This document shows positions 8,580 through 17,603 of a stretch of 64,000 bases of DNA, piece after piece (the first letter of the stretch is position 1; each line of letters opens with the position of its first letter). Both the position numbers and the translations under genes were made by a program. The stretch lies in the NCBI GenBank assembly GCA_903936705.1, contig CAIZWN010000045.1:1-64000 (forward strand), given 5' to 3'. The notes below the pieces were generated by a model, which saw only the letters and a list, made by a program, of their open reading frames with translations, was not told the DNA's origin and did no database searches. Origin of the DNA: an uncultured Myxococcales bacterium (GTDB lineage Bacteria; Myxococcota_A; UBA9042; DTJE01).

Positions 8580-9827
8580 ATGGGTTTGACCGGAGTTGAC
8601 GGGTGTGGCGTTCTAGTGGTGGACGACTCGCCGGCGAACCTCGAGTTGATGAGCGACCTGCTTGCAGGGGAGGGCTATTGGGTCCGTTCGGCTGGCAGCG
8701 GCCAGGAGGCTCTTGATCTTGTCGAGGCGTTCCCGCCGGACCTTATCCTTCTTGATATCCGGATGCCGGGCATGGACGGATTCGATGTTTTGCGTTGCCT
8801 GCGTGTCAGTCCCAAGAGCCAGGACATCCCGGTTGTATTCCTGAGTGCGTCCTCGGACGCCGCGGAACGGATCCAGGGCCTTCGGCTGGGTGCGGTGGAT
8901 TTCATCAACAAGCCGTTCAAGATCGAGGAAGTGCGTGCTCGCATCTGCACGCACCTGGAGATGTCCAGGCTGCGAACACGCCTGCGCAGCCAGGCCGAAG
9001 ATCTGCTGGGAGCCAACGAGCGTCTGTTGGCCGAGGTGAACGAACGCCGGAGGGTCGAAACCAGCCTCTTGGACGACGTCGCCGAGCGTGCCAGGCACGC
9101 GCAATCGTTGCGCGAGAAGAACGCCGAACTGGAGCGATTCTGCTATCTGGTGTCCCATGATCTCAAGAGTCCGGCGTTGACGATCGAGGCTTTCTCAGGC
9201 TTCCTTGAACTTGATCTGGCGAACGGTGATCTGGCGAAGGTACAGACTGATATTGGTTTCATTCGCAAGGCGGCGAACAAGGTATCCCGCATGCAGGTGG
9301 AACTTCTTGAAATCTCGCGCGCTGGACGGGTCCAGAGTGCCGAAGAGACGGTGTCACTGCGGGACCTGGTTGACGAGGCCAAGGGTCTTGTGGCAGGCCA
9401 GGCTTCCGTGCGCGGGGTGATTATAGACATCCCGGTCGAACCATTGGAACTTGTCGGGGACCGACCACGTCTGGTGGGGGTGTTCCAGAATTTGTTGGAC
9501 AACGCGATCAAGTTCCTGGGGGACCAGCCGGCTCCGCGCATCGAGGTCGGCTTTGAGCGGCAGGGGACTGATACGGTTTTGTTTGTCCGCGATAACGGAC
9601 GCGGTATCGAGTCGCGCCATCTGGACGAAATCTTTGGTCTGTTCAAGCGCCTGGATACCAATACCGACGGTACCGGCCTGGGCCTTTCGTTGGTGCGCAG
9701 TATTGTGGAATCGCATGGCGGGCGGATCTGGGCCGAATCGGAAGGCCTGGGAATGGGTGCGACGTTCCGCTTTACCCTGCCGACCAGGGCGCGAACCGGC
9801 CACGTTCCATCGCGTAAAGATGCCTGA
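8580..9827 (+). CDS. Receiver-histidine kinase (response regulator fused to HisKA transmitter)
   Basis: A 415-residue cytoplasmic kinase. The receiver has Asp59 (LILLDIRMPGMDG), followed by a coiled-coil linker (about 130-185), a HisKA domain with phosphoacceptor His193 in YLVSHDLKSP, and a HATPase domain with NLLDNAIKFL, DNGRGI and TGLGLSLV. This layout (receiver first, no transmembrane region) is common in phytochrome-like and phosphorelay kinases of deltaproteobacteria and cyanobacteria. I chose the ATG after GGCGAAGGA; the longer frame has no domain content. It converges with the Rcp1-like receiver gene at 9843, a plausible phosphotransfer partner. The fragment at 235-732 is a decayed paralogue. 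Confidence 0.93.
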   Translation: MGLTGVDGCGVLVVDDSPANLELMSDLLAGEGYWVRSAGSGQEALDLVEAFPPDLILLDIRMPGMDGFDVLRCLRVSPKSQDIPVVFLSASSDAAERIQGLRLGAVDFINKPFKIEEVRARICTHLEMSRLRTRLRSQAEDLLGANERLLAEVNERRRVETSLLDDVAERARHAQSLREKNAELERFCYLVSHDLKSPALTIEAFSGFLELDLANGDLAKVQTDIGFIRKAANKVSRMQVELLEISRAGRVQSAEETVSLRDLVDEAKGLVAGQASVRGVIIDIPVEPLELVGDRPRLVGVFQNLLDNAIKFLGDQPAPRIEVGFERQGTDTVLFVRDNGRGIESRHLDEIFGLFKRLDTNTDGTGLGLSLVRSIVESHGGRIWAESEGLGMGATFRFTLPTRARTGHVPSRKDA

Positions 9828-9842
9828 TAGAGCCGGATTTGG

Positions 9843-10286
9843 TCAGGCCCGGAAGCGGTTCCAGGTCAGCCAGTAGAATTTGAATGATTCCATCAGCCTT
9901 TTGAATTTGTCGAAATCGACAGGTTTGACCAGATAGGACCCGGCGCCTTGCTCGTAGACTTTCAGGATGTCCGCATTGGCGTTGGACGTCGACAGCACGA
10001 CTGTCGGAATGTGGCGCAGACCAGGGTCCTGCTTGATTCGCGAAAGCACTTCGAGCCCGTCCACCCGGGGCAGACGCAGATCCAGGAGGATCATGTGCGG
10101 CTGCGGATATGCAGTCTGGTCCGTGAAGATGCCCTGGTGGAAAAGGTAGTCCAGAGCAGCCTGGCCGTCCTCGAGGTGGACCATCCGGTTTTCAACCGGG
10201 AAATCCGTCAGGTTGCGCCGGACGATTTCGGCGTGTGCCGGATCGTCTTCCACCAGCAGGATGTTGATGGGCGTTCCAGTCGGCAT
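9843..10286 (-). CDS. Stand-alone receiver domain protein, Rcp1-like
   Basis: A 147-residue single-domain response regulator without an output domain. The acidic pair is ED-D at 13-15, phosphoacceptor Asp69 lies in MILLDLRLPRVDG, then Thr/Ser in VVLSTSN and Lys in YLVKPVDF. The insert DGQAALDYLFHQG is characteristic of the Rcp1 family, which serves as phosphoacceptor for phytochrome-like receiver kinases. The start is ATG preceded by AAGGAGAC at 7 bp. It faces the receiver-kinase gene tail to tail, separated by 15 bp, so it probably acts as a diffusible phosphate shuttle or sink for that kinase. Confidence 0.92.
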   Translation of the reverse strand: MPTGTPINILLVEDDPAHAEIVRRNLTDFPVENRMVHLEDGQAALDYLFHQGIFTDQTAYPQPHMILLDLRLPRVDGLEVLSRIKQDPGLRHIPTVVLSTSNANADILKVYEQGAGSYLVKPVDFDKFKRLMESFKFYWLTWNRFRA

Positions 10287-10495
10287 TGTCCAAGTCTCCT
10301 TCCCACAGCAGGCTTCCACACGGTTGACACCGAGTTTCGCCTGGATTCTGAACTGTGCTAGCCACTCATTGAAGCAAACTATAATTCAGCCTGTTGCTTG
10401 AACACAAGCTTCAGTGGACCCGTAAGGCTTGCCGTCCGGCCCTCATTTTCCTATCCTCGCCGCATCTGAAGCGGCATTGACAGCGAGGTACGTTC

Positions 10496-12487
10496 ATGAA
10501 GATTCTGCTGATCAACCCTGGCAGCAGCGAGGACATCCTGACTCGTGTAATGCGCGAGATTCCCTATCTGGATTCGCCGGCATTTTTTGCGCCACACGCG
10601 CTTGCGGCTGTCGCGGCAGTGACTCCCGAGGGGCATGACGTCCGCATTCACGACGAGAACCTGCGTGGTCCGGTTGATGGGTTGCTGAAGTCCGAACCTT
10701 TCGATGTCATAGGGATTACGCTGACGACCAATCAGTTGCGGCGCACGCTGGCCATCGTTGAATTGTGCAAGCAGCATGGTGTTTCGGGGCGGATAGTGGT
10801 GGGTGGCATCGGCGCCGGAACCATGATGGCGCGTCTGCACGAGAAGGTTGGAACGCTGTTCTGGGGCGAGGTCGAGGACACCTGGCCGCGTTTTGTTCGC
10901 GACATGGCGGCCGGCTGTCCGAAAGATGTCTACCAGCAGGTTGCGAAGCCCGATATGGCGAACACGCCGGTTCCAAGGTGGGACCTGATAGGCGGTGACA
11001 TCCGGCGGTATTGTGCGGTCTCGGTCCAGACGGCTCGCGGTTGCCCTTTCGACTGCGCGTTCTGCGACGTGATCTATACCTACGGTCGCAAGGTACGCAT
11101 GAAGCCGGTCGAGCGGGTGCTGGACGAGGTGCGCCAACTGGAGCGGCTGGGCGCCAAGATGGTGATGTTTGCGGACGACAACTTCGCGGCCGATCGCGCT
11201 TATGTGAAGGACCTGTTGCGCAAACTGGGGCCGTTGAACAACTCGTTCTCGCTGCCTTTGGGGTTCCTGACGCAGCTTGACATCACGATTGCCGAGGACG
11301 ACGAGTTGCTGGAACTGCTGGCCGACTCGAATTTCGTCGAGGTGCAGATAGGCATCGAATCGACCAGCGCCGCGTCCCTGAAGGACATGAACAAGCACCA
11401 GAACCTGAAGGGAGACATCGTCCAGGCCGTGAAGAAGATCCAGTCGTACGGCATCGTCGTAATGGCTCATATGATAATCGGGACCGACAGCGACGATGCG
11501 ACGGCGTTTGAACGGACTGCGGCTTTCCTGCGTGACGCGAACATCACGCACCACCAGTGTCACCCGTTGATAGCGCCCCCCGGCACGAAGATGTGGTACG
11601 ACCTGAAGCGGCAGGGGCGTCTGGTTGCCTTCACGGATGACATGCGGGATCGACTGGATATTACGACCAACATATTGCCTGCACAGATGACGCGCGTGGA
11701 ACTCATGGAGGGCCTGGCCGACTACTGGGATCGGGTGCACGACCCGGCTGATTACACGCAGCGCGCCCTGGCTTTCCTGGCCGGGATCAAGCGTCGGCCC
11801 AAGGTCAAGGAGGCGATGCTGGTCAGCCTGTGGCGGAACCGTTCCATGATGACCGGTACCTTCGCCTACTACACGCGCAAGGTTCCACCTCAGCAACGCA
11901 AGGCCTTCTTCGATGTGGTCAAGGCGACGCAGAAGGTGTCGCCTTCGCTGATGCCGCGGATGATGTTCGTGCACACCGGATACTGGATGGACTGCCTGCG
12001 GGCGCGTCATGCCAGCGCCATCGCGCGGGACCAGGCCGCGCTTGAAAAGTCGCAGCCACAGCGGATACAGGCGCTGTCCAAACAAACGCTGATATCGGTG
12101 GCTCTCAGAGACCGGATGCCGGAGATCGCACGGGCTGCATACGCGAGGATCAGGCCGCAGGTGGCCAGCCGCGAGGAACTGTTCGCCAGGACGCTTGAGG
12201 CGATCATCGACTATCACGACCGATTCGGGGCAACGCTCGAGACCTTCGATGAGGTCCATGCAGACCACCTCTCGATGGCCTGCGATCGAGTGCTTGCGAG
12301 GGCAGCAGGAACGGCGGAAGTCGGGGGTGGAAACGCTTCCCTGGATTTGCAGGCGCAGGACGGGAATTTCGGGTCCCTGGCAGCTGGACCACCTCCGGGA
12401 TTTGCACGGGAGATTCTTGACGCGTTGGACCGGGCTGTGAATGTCGCACACGGGGGTTGGGAGGACATGGAATCGGTCCCCGGCTAG
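10496..12487 (+). CDS. B12-binding-domain radical SAM protein
   Basis: A 663-residue enzyme with an N-terminal cobalamin-binding-type Rossmann domain (1-150), a radical SAM core whose 4Fe-4S cysteines are 183, 187 and 190 (GCPFDCAFC), and a long C-terminal region (about 420-600) like the extension in the hopanoid methylase (HpnP)/DUF4070 group. Such proteins methylate or rearrange unactivated carbons, often of lipids. No DxHxxG cobalamin ligand motif is visible, which is common in this class. The gene converges with a polyprenyl diphosphate synthase, compatible with an isoprenoid substrate, but that is inference. The substrate cannot be assigned from sequence alone. Confidence 0.9.
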   Translation: MKILLINPGSSEDILTRVMREIPYLDSPAFFAPHALAAVAAVTPEGHDVRIHDENLRGPVDGLLKSEPFDVIGITLTTNQLRRTLAIVELCKQHGVSGRIVVGGIGAGTMMARLHEKVGTLFWGEVEDTWPRFVRDMAAGCPKDVYQQVAKPDMANTPVPRWDLIGGDIRRYCAVSVQTARGCPFDCAFCDVIYTYGRKVRMKPVERVLDEVRQLERLGAKMVMFADDNFAADRAYVKDLLRKLGPLNNSFSLPLGFLTQLDITIAEDDELLELLADSNFVEVQIGIESTSAASLKDMNKHQNLKGDIVQAVKKIQSYGIVVMAHMIIGTDSDDATAFERTAAFLRDANITHHQCHPLIAPPGTKMWYDLKRQGRLVAFTDDMRDRLDITTNILPAQMTRVELMEGLADYWDRVHDPADYTQRALAFLAGIKRRPKVKEAMLVSLWRNRSMMTGTFAYYTRKVPPQQRKAFFDVVKATQKVSPSLMPRMMFVHTGYWMDCLRARHASAIARDQAALEKSQPQRIQALSKQTLISVALRDRMPEIARAAYARIRPQVASREELFARTLEAIIDYHDRFGATLETFDEVHADHLSMACDRVLARAAGTAEVGGGNASLDLQAQDGNFGSLAAGPPPGFAREILDALDRAVNVAHGGWEDMESVPG

Positions 12488-12511
12488 GGACTGGGCTGGT
12501 CTGCCTTGGGA

Positions 12512-13420
12512 TCAATGATTTCGCGACATGCACAGCGCTACGAACCCGCGCAGGATGGCTGCCGCCGGTCTGTTGGCAACCGGTTCCAGGGCTTCAAGTG
12601 CCTGGCGGGACCAGTCTTCGGCCCACCTGCGGGTGCCATCCACGCCCAGGGCTCTAACCAGCGTCGGCATCTGGCGCGATTGGTCCTTTCCTGGCGTCTT
12701 TCCAAGGACCTCGCGGCTGGCGGTGGTGTCCAGCACGTCGTCCATGGCCTGGAACGCCATCCCCAGGGCGATACCGTAGCAGCGCAGTGATGCGACTGCC
12801 TCGACACTACCTCCGCCCAGGATTGATCCGATTGCGGCCGAGGCCCCAAGGAGAGCTGCGGTCTTTCCGGCGTGGATGCGCTCGACGTCGGCCAGGCCAA
12901 CCGGCTTTCCGGCACCCTCCAGGTCCAGTTGCTGCCCGCCAACCATGCCTTGCGACCCTGCGGCACCAGCCAGTTCCCTGACTGCCAGCAACACGCGAAC
13001 GGAATCGCGCGGGGATTCGGTCATCAGAGAGAATGCGTCGGTCAAAAGCCCGTCGCCTGCCAGAATCGCCGTTGCCTCGTCGAAGGCGACGTGGCAGGTC
13101 GGCCGCCCTCGACGAAAATCATCGTTGTCCATGGCCGGCAGATCATCATGGATCAGCGAATAGGTGTGCAGCATCTCGATCGCGCAGGCAGCTGGCAAGG
13201 CGTCATCGGCGCACCCGCCAACGACCTCGGCGGCAGCAAGGCACAGCGCGGGTCTGATGCGCTTTCCGCCAGCCTCCAGAGTGTGGCGCATGGCGGCGAT
13301 CAGTCTGGGTGGGGCCTTGTCGCGCCTGTCCATCGTTTGTGACAGGAACGTTTCCACGAGGCTTGCCGTTGCAGTCAGGAAGGTCGATGCCAGTTCGTGG
13401 TTTTCGGAACGGGTAACCAT
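12512..13420 (-). CDS. ispA: Polyprenyl (farnesyl/geranylgeranyl) diphosphate synthase
   Basis: A 302-residue all-alpha prenyltransferase that condenses isopentenyl diphosphate with allylic diphosphates. The first Asp-rich motif DDLPAMDNDD (92-101) and the second DDVLD (227-231) bind Mg-diphosphate; GGKRIRP and the conserved Lys/Gln residues (GKT, QAMDD) are present. The length fits IspA (about 300). Of several in-frame ATGs, the one at 13420 has GGAG 7 bp upstream and gives the family-typical N-terminus; the longer forms add up to 32 residues of unlike sequence. Chain-length specificity (C15 or C20) cannot be fixed with certainty. It converges with the radical SAM gene. Confidence 0.9.
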   Translation of the reverse strand: MVTRSENHELASTFLTATASLVETFLSQTMDRRDKAPPRLIAAMRHTLEAGGKRIRPALCLAAAEVVGGCADDALPAACAIEMLHTYSLIHDDLPAMDNDDFRRGRPTCHVAFDEATAILAGDGLLTDAFSLMTESPRDSVRVLLAVRELAGAAGSQGMVGGQQLDLEGAGKPVGLADVERIHAGKTAALLGASAAIGSILGGGSVEAVASLRCYGIALGMAFQAMDDVLDTTASREVLGKTPGKDQSRQMPTLVRALGVDGTRRWAEDWSRQALEALEPVANRPAAAILRGFVALCMSRNH

Positions 13421-13733
13421 CGTCATGCTCCAGCCTTTGGCCGTCATCTCCATGGGCGTTGCAACAGGTGCCTTGCAAACGATGCTACCCCCTGACGGTG
13501 TCGTGAAGAAAGCCATGTTTTCATTTTGGGCTCATGCCGTCGGGAAGGCTCACGTCTCTCCGAAGGATATACCGGGATTGGATCGGCAGGCCGTATGGCG
13601 GGATGCGTGGAAATACCGGCATCTCCCAGCGATTCCCGCTCCGATTCAAGAATATCTGTTGAATTCCCCCGCGAATACAGTAATAAAGCGCGCAGTCGGT
13701 TCGTTTTTTTTCCGGCAGTCAGGGAGGTCGAAG
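13421..13733. other. Divergent intergenic region
   Basis: A 313 bp stretch between the prenyl synthase and the CoA-transferase. Apart from a candidate plus-strand promoter (13659-13686) and an AT-rich tract just upstream of the CoA-transferase, I see no gene or RNA element in it. In-frame extensions of both neighbours into it lack family sequence. Confidence 0.5.
13659..13686 (+). promoter_or_regulatory. Candidate sigma-70 promoter for the CoA-transferase
   Basis: The -35-like TTGAAT and -10-like TAATAA are separated by 16 bp, in the most AT-rich part of the intergenic region and about 50 bp upstream of the chosen start codon. Prediction by eye only. Confidence 0.35.
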
Positions 13734-15452
13734 ATGGGCTTGTGGATGAAGGCATCTGTGATGAAGTCGGCGCTCACGTGGGCGTTGAACAAAGGGAAGA
13801 TCGACCTTGACTACATGCCTGTGGGCGTCAATAGCGCCAAGTTCATGACGGGTCGTCAGGCGGCAAGGAACATTCCCGACGGAGCGGTAATCGTCGGTTG
13901 CGGTATGACAGCCAGCATGCGTCCGGCGGCCTGCTATCACCTGGTGCGGGATTCGTTCCAAAGGACCGGCCATCCGGCCAATATCACCTGGATCAGCGCG
14001 GGGGGGGCCGGAGCTCGCGGCAAGGCGCCGGGCAGTGTCGAGGAGTGTTGCAAGAAGGGACTGATCACGTGGTTCATCAGCGGCCACCACGAGACGGTTC
14101 GCGCCGTGCTGGACATGGCCGATCGCGACGAGGTCACCCTGTCGGTCATTCCACAGGGGACCATTACTCATCTGATCGAAGCGCAGGGGCGCGGCGAGGA
14201 TTCGGTCCTGACAGACGTCGGTGTTGGGACGTTCGTGGATCCGCGCGTCGGAACAGGAACTGTGATCCAGAAGGGCAAGGGCCAGCAGTTGGTGTCGGTC
14301 GAGGGCGACAAGCTGCGCTACCGGATGCCGACGATCACCACCACAGCCCTGATGGCCACATACGCGGATGCCGACGGCAACATCTACATGAAGGACAGCC
14401 CCATGTACACGGAGGTCCGCGAGGGCGCGCTGGCGGCCAGGGCGAACAAGGGCTTCGTGATCATCTCGGTGACTGGCATCATTCCGCGTGACGACAGTGC
14501 GATTTTTCTTCGCGAGGATCAGGTCGATGCGATCGTCGTGAACCCGCGCAACGAACAGACATTGATGATTCCCCAGAAGAAGTGCTTCAAGCAGTTCACG
14601 CTGGGGCAGAACGCGGAACTGAAGCCTACGATGGAGAAATTGGCGGCCTTCAACAAGGTGACCAAGCTGGACCCGGTGCGTGGCCCGGTCGAACACGCAC
14701 TGGCGCGCCAGGCTGCGGCCGTGTTTGCCGGTGTCGGTTTTCCGGGCGTACGAACGGTCATCGGCTACGGCCTTCCACAGGAGGTTGGCCGGCTGGCAGT
14801 CGAGGGTGGCCTGGGTCGCGAGATCACTTTCATGATCGAGACCGGCGTCATCGGCGGGACTCCGGCGCCGGGTTTCTTCTTCGGGATGGCTATCAATCCG
14901 CAGAAACTGATCACCTCGGCCGAGATGTTCCACTACATCGAGGAACACCTTGATGTGACGATCCTTGGCATGCTGCAGGTCGATGCCAAGGGAAACGTGA
15001 ACGTGTCGAAGAAGTCGCCTGCGGTCAAGGAATACGTAGGCCCGGGCGGCTTCATCAACCTCGTCACCTACGCGCGCAATATCGTGTTCGTTGGCCAGTG
15101 GATGGCCCGTGCGCAGATGAAGATCGAGGGCGGTAAACTGTCGATCCTGAAGACCGGTATTCCCAAGTTCGTCGAGAAGGTCGAGGAGATCACGTTCAGC
15201 GCGCAAGAGGCTCTGAAGAAGGGCCAGAACGTGTTCTACTGCACCAACGTCGGCAACTTCAGACTGACCGCGCGCGGCGTGGAACTGTACCAGGTTGCTC
15301 CGGGTATCGATATCCAGCGCGACATACTGGCCGCGGCGCCTGACGCAAGAATCGTCCTGCCCGAGGACGGGAAGGTCGAGGTTCTATCAACCGCGATTCT
15401 GACGGGTGAAGGCTTCCGACTGAACTGGCAGGCCAAGCCTGTGTCTGCCTAG
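13734..15452 (+). CDS. Family I acyl-CoA:carboxylate CoA-transferase (fused alpha/beta)
   Basis: A 572-residue enzyme that transfers CoA between acyl-CoA and a free carboxylate through a glutamyl-CoA thioester. Both halves of the family are fused in one chain: the N-terminal half has GTFVDPRV (166-173) and the C-terminal half carries the catalytic Glu369 in FMIETGVIGGTPAPG, as in propionate/acetate CoA-transferases. The length is about 50 residues longer than many fused members. The start at 13734 has GGGAGG 7 bp upstream. The substrate is not determined; the prpBCD operon elsewhere in the window makes propionate a reasonable candidate. It is a single-gene unit followed by the trp operon 190 bp downstream. 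Confidence 0.85.
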   Translation: MGLWMKASVMKSALTWALNKGKIDLDYMPVGVNSAKFMTGRQAARNIPDGAVIVGCGMTASMRPAACYHLVRDSFQRTGHPANITWISAGGAGARGKAPGSVEECCKKGLITWFISGHHETVRAVLDMADRDEVTLSVIPQGTITHLIEAQGRGEDSVLTDVGVGTFVDPRVGTGTVIQKGKGQQLVSVEGDKLRYRMPTITTTALMATYADADGNIYMKDSPMYTEVREGALAARANKGFVIISVTGIIPRDDSAIFLREDQVDAIVVNPRNEQTLMIPQKKCFKQFTLGQNAELKPTMEKLAAFNKVTKLDPVRGPVEHALARQAAAVFAGVGFPGVRTVIGYGLPQEVGRLAVEGGLGREITFMIETGVIGGTPAPGFFFGMAINPQKLITSAEMFHYIEEHLDVTILGMLQVDAKGNVNVSKKSPAVKEYVGPGGFINLVTYARNIVFVGQWMARAQMKIEGGKLSILKTGIPKFVEKVEEITFSAQEALKKGQNVFYCTNVGNFRLTARGVELYQVAPGIDIQRDILAAAPDARIVLPEDGKVEVLSTAILTGEGFRLNWQAKPVSA

Positions 15453-15545
15453 GGCTGCGTGGCTCCCGCTTTGCCCAAGCCCGATCCTGATGTATTCATC
15501 GGGGGCCGTGGCTGACCTGGGTTTCGTCCTTCCTGCCTCCATTGC

Positions 15546-15575
15546 TTGGACCCGGCTGTCGGTTATGGCTACCAT
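15546..15575 (+). promoter_or_regulatory. Candidate promoter of the aromatic amino acid operon
   Basis: TTGGAC and TACCAT separated by 18 bp, about 70 bp upstream of the trpE-G start. No Trp-rich leader peptide, T-box or attenuator hairpin was recognised between this point and the gene, so regulation may be by feedback inhibition or by a repressor whose site I cannot identify. Confidence 0.3.
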
Positions 15576-15643
15576 GCGTGGTATGTAAGTGAAATGCCGG
15601 TCAGTGATTTAATGGTTGCGTGGCAGTGGTGGAGATGCGGGTA

Positions 15644-17602
15644 ATGGGAACATCCTGGCAGAAGGTGGCGGCAGCGTCGGCACAGGCGCAGGCGCCTTAT
15701 CTGGCGTATGCGGGAGAAGTTTTCCGGGTCGGCACCGTGCATGTGCGCGGCGTTGCCAGGGCGGACGGCTGGGAGGTCGAGGGGCTGACTGACAAGGGGC
15801 GCCTGTTGGCAGAAAGGCTGCCTTCGACGGTACCCCCGATCGAGCCGGTGGGATACGAGGATCGTCGCCTGCGGCGGTCGTCCCCGTTACAGGTGCTTCG
15901 CGTGCTGGCCGAGGAGGCAGGGCGCGAGGGACTGCATCTGCTGGGACTGCTGTCCTACGAGGCCGCCCATATCCACGAGGACCTGCCGCTGCCAAGCGAA
16001 CCGTTCCTGGAATTCCTGGTTGTCGATGGCGGGATGACGCAGGTCCCATGGCCTTCAGTCGGTGAGCCAGCGGCGCGGGTGTCCCCCCCAGCCACGACGT
16101 TGTTGGAGGATACCAGCGACCGTTTCGCCGCGTCATTCGAGGCATCGCGTGGGCATTTACGCGCGGGTGACATATACGAGATCGTGCTGTCGCGCCGTTG
16201 GACCTTTGCAACCGACGTTGCAAGGATGCGCGAATTCCTGGCCAGAACGATGGATCAGCGACGGGCTCCGTACCGTTTCGTGCTGGACTTTCCGCTGACG
16301 TGCCTGGTGGGCGCCAGCCCCGAGTTGCTGGTGCGCGTGGACGGTCGCGAGGTAACCACCCGGCCCATCAGCGGCAGCATGCGGCGCGAGGGCGGCGGAG
16401 CGAATTTGACCGACGCCGAACGGGCGACCTTCGAGGAACTCCTGCGGTCCGAGAAGGAAAAAAGCGAACTGGACATGCTGGTGGACCTGGCGCGACACGA
16501 CCTGCACAGGGTGTGCGACGGCGTGCGGGTCGAGCGGTATCGCGACGCTCTTGTGCTGGAGACCGTGGTCCACACCGAAGCGACAGTCAGGGGCACCCTG
16601 AAGAAAGGCTGTGACGGCCTGGACGCGCTGCTGTCTTGCCTGAATGCCGGTACGCTGGTCGGGGCGCCCAAGAAGAAGGCCATGGAGATCCTGGCGCGCC
16701 TGGAGGGCGGGCCGCGGCGTGCGTACGGCGGGACTCTGGTGCACGTATTACCGGGGGGGGACGTTCGAGCGACGATCCTGATTCGCACGGCCTTCCTGGA
16801 TGAAGGGCGCCTGGTGTTGCAGGCCGGGGCCACGGTGCTGCTGGATTCGGACGCAGACTACGAGTTCTGGGAGTGCGGTGCCAAGGCCAGGTCGTTGCTG
16901 GAGGAGATCGGTCACGGAGGGCTGTGCTTTGGCGCGGGCGAGCCTCCCTCGATCGTTTCGGGGAGGGATGTGGCGGCGCCGCGGGATGCGTTTTTGGACC
17001 CGTTCCCGGCGGGGGAGGCGGAAGACCTGCGTTTGTTGCTGGTGGACAACGAGGACAGTTTCACATTCAACCTGGCGGCTTTGTTCCGGGGCCTGGGGTG
17101 CCGGCTGGACGTGGTGCGCAACAGCACGCGGGTCGAGGACCTCGACGCCTACGACGGCATCGTCCTGTCACCGGGACCCTCGTCGCCTGCCGAGGCCGGC
17201 TTTCTTCTGGACTATGTAAGACGGTGTGGGGGTAACCGGCCGGTCTTTGGGGTATGCCTGGGCATGCAGGCGATGGCTCTGGGCCTGGGCGGAGAGCTGG
17301 CGCGCATGGAGTGGCCGTTGCACGGCAAGCGAAGGCCGGTATTGCTGGCGGGCCGCAGCCGGTATTTCGAGGGAATTCCAGATGGGTTCATGGCTGCGCG
17401 CTACCACTCGCTGCACGTGACCCGGGTGCCGGATCCCCTGGTTGTAACGGCGCGTGACGAGAACGGCGTCGTGCTGGCCGTGGAGGGCCCTGCGGTGTGG
17501 CCGCCATTCGTGGGCGTGCAATTCCATCCGGAAAGCTTCCTGACCGGCGAGCCGGGGATCAGGCTGGCGCGTAACTGGCTGGAAGCCCTGCGGGGGGCTT
17601 GA
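15644..17602 (+). CDS. trpE(G): Anthranilate synthase, fused TrpE-TrpG
   Basis: A 652-residue fusion that converts chorismate and glutamine to anthranilate. The N-terminal TrpE (about 1-440) has VGASPELL, the RPISGSMRREGG segment (PIAGT in most TrpE, here with Ser), VHTEATVRG with the catalytic His, and GAPKKKAMEIL. The C-terminal TrpG glutamine amidotransferase (about 460-650) has nucleophile Cys538 in GVCLGMQ and the His628/Glu630 pair in FHPES. The TrpE-TrpG order matches the fused enzyme of rhizobia and PhzE-type proteins, not the usual separate subunits. The start at ATG 15644 follows GGAG by 9 bp; GTG 15620 is an alternative. It is the first gene of the operon, with 1 bp before trpDCF. 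Confidence 0.93.
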   Translation: MGTSWQKVAAASAQAQAPYLAYAGEVFRVGTVHVRGVARADGWEVEGLTDKGRLLAERLPSTVPPIEPVGYEDRRLRRSSPLQVLRVLAEEAGREGLHLLGLLSYEAAHIHEDLPLPSEPFLEFLVVDGGMTQVPWPSVGEPAARVSPPATTLLEDTSDRFAASFEASRGHLRAGDIYEIVLSRRWTFATDVARMREFLARTMDQRRAPYRFVLDFPLTCLVGASPELLVRVDGREVTTRPISGSMRREGGGANLTDAERATFEELLRSEKEKSELDMLVDLARHDLHRVCDGVRVERYRDALVLETVVHTEATVRGTLKKGCDGLDALLSCLNAGTLVGAPKKKAMEILARLEGGPRRAYGGTLVHVLPGGDVRATILIRTAFLDEGRLVLQAGATVLLDSDADYEFWECGAKARSLLEEIGHGGLCFGAGEPPSIVSGRDVAAPRDAFLDPFPAGEAEDLRLLLVDNEDSFTFNLAALFRGLGCRLDVVRNSTRVEDLDAYDGIVLSPGPSSPAEAGFLLDYVRRCGGNRPVFGVCLGMQAMALGLGGELARMEWPLHGKRRPVLLAGRSRYFEGIPDGFMAARYHSLHVTRVPDPLVVTARDENGVVLAVEGPAVWPPFVGVQFHPESFLTGEPGIRLARNWLEALRGA

Positions 17603-17603
17603 G

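Noticed and set aside
235-10286. A gas-vesicle gene cluster, because AAA+ and two-component genes accompany some of them
   Set aside because: No GvpA, GvpF/L, GvpN or other structural gene is present in the window.
10451-12451. A 666-codon open frame antisense to the radical SAM gene
   Set aside because: It encodes low-complexity Arg/His/Gln-rich sequence without any domain, while the opposite frame has clear B12/radical SAM motifs. Long antisense frames are expected at this GC content.
13719-15206. A 495-codon antisense frame opposite the CoA-transferase
   Set aside because: Composition is typical of a shadow frame; the plus strand has the catalytic Glu and family motifs.
15453-15643. A Trp attenuator or T-box upstream of trpE-G
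   Set aside because: The short ORF there (ATG GCT ACC ATG...) has no Trp codons, and I see no antiterminator/terminator pair or T-box sequence.
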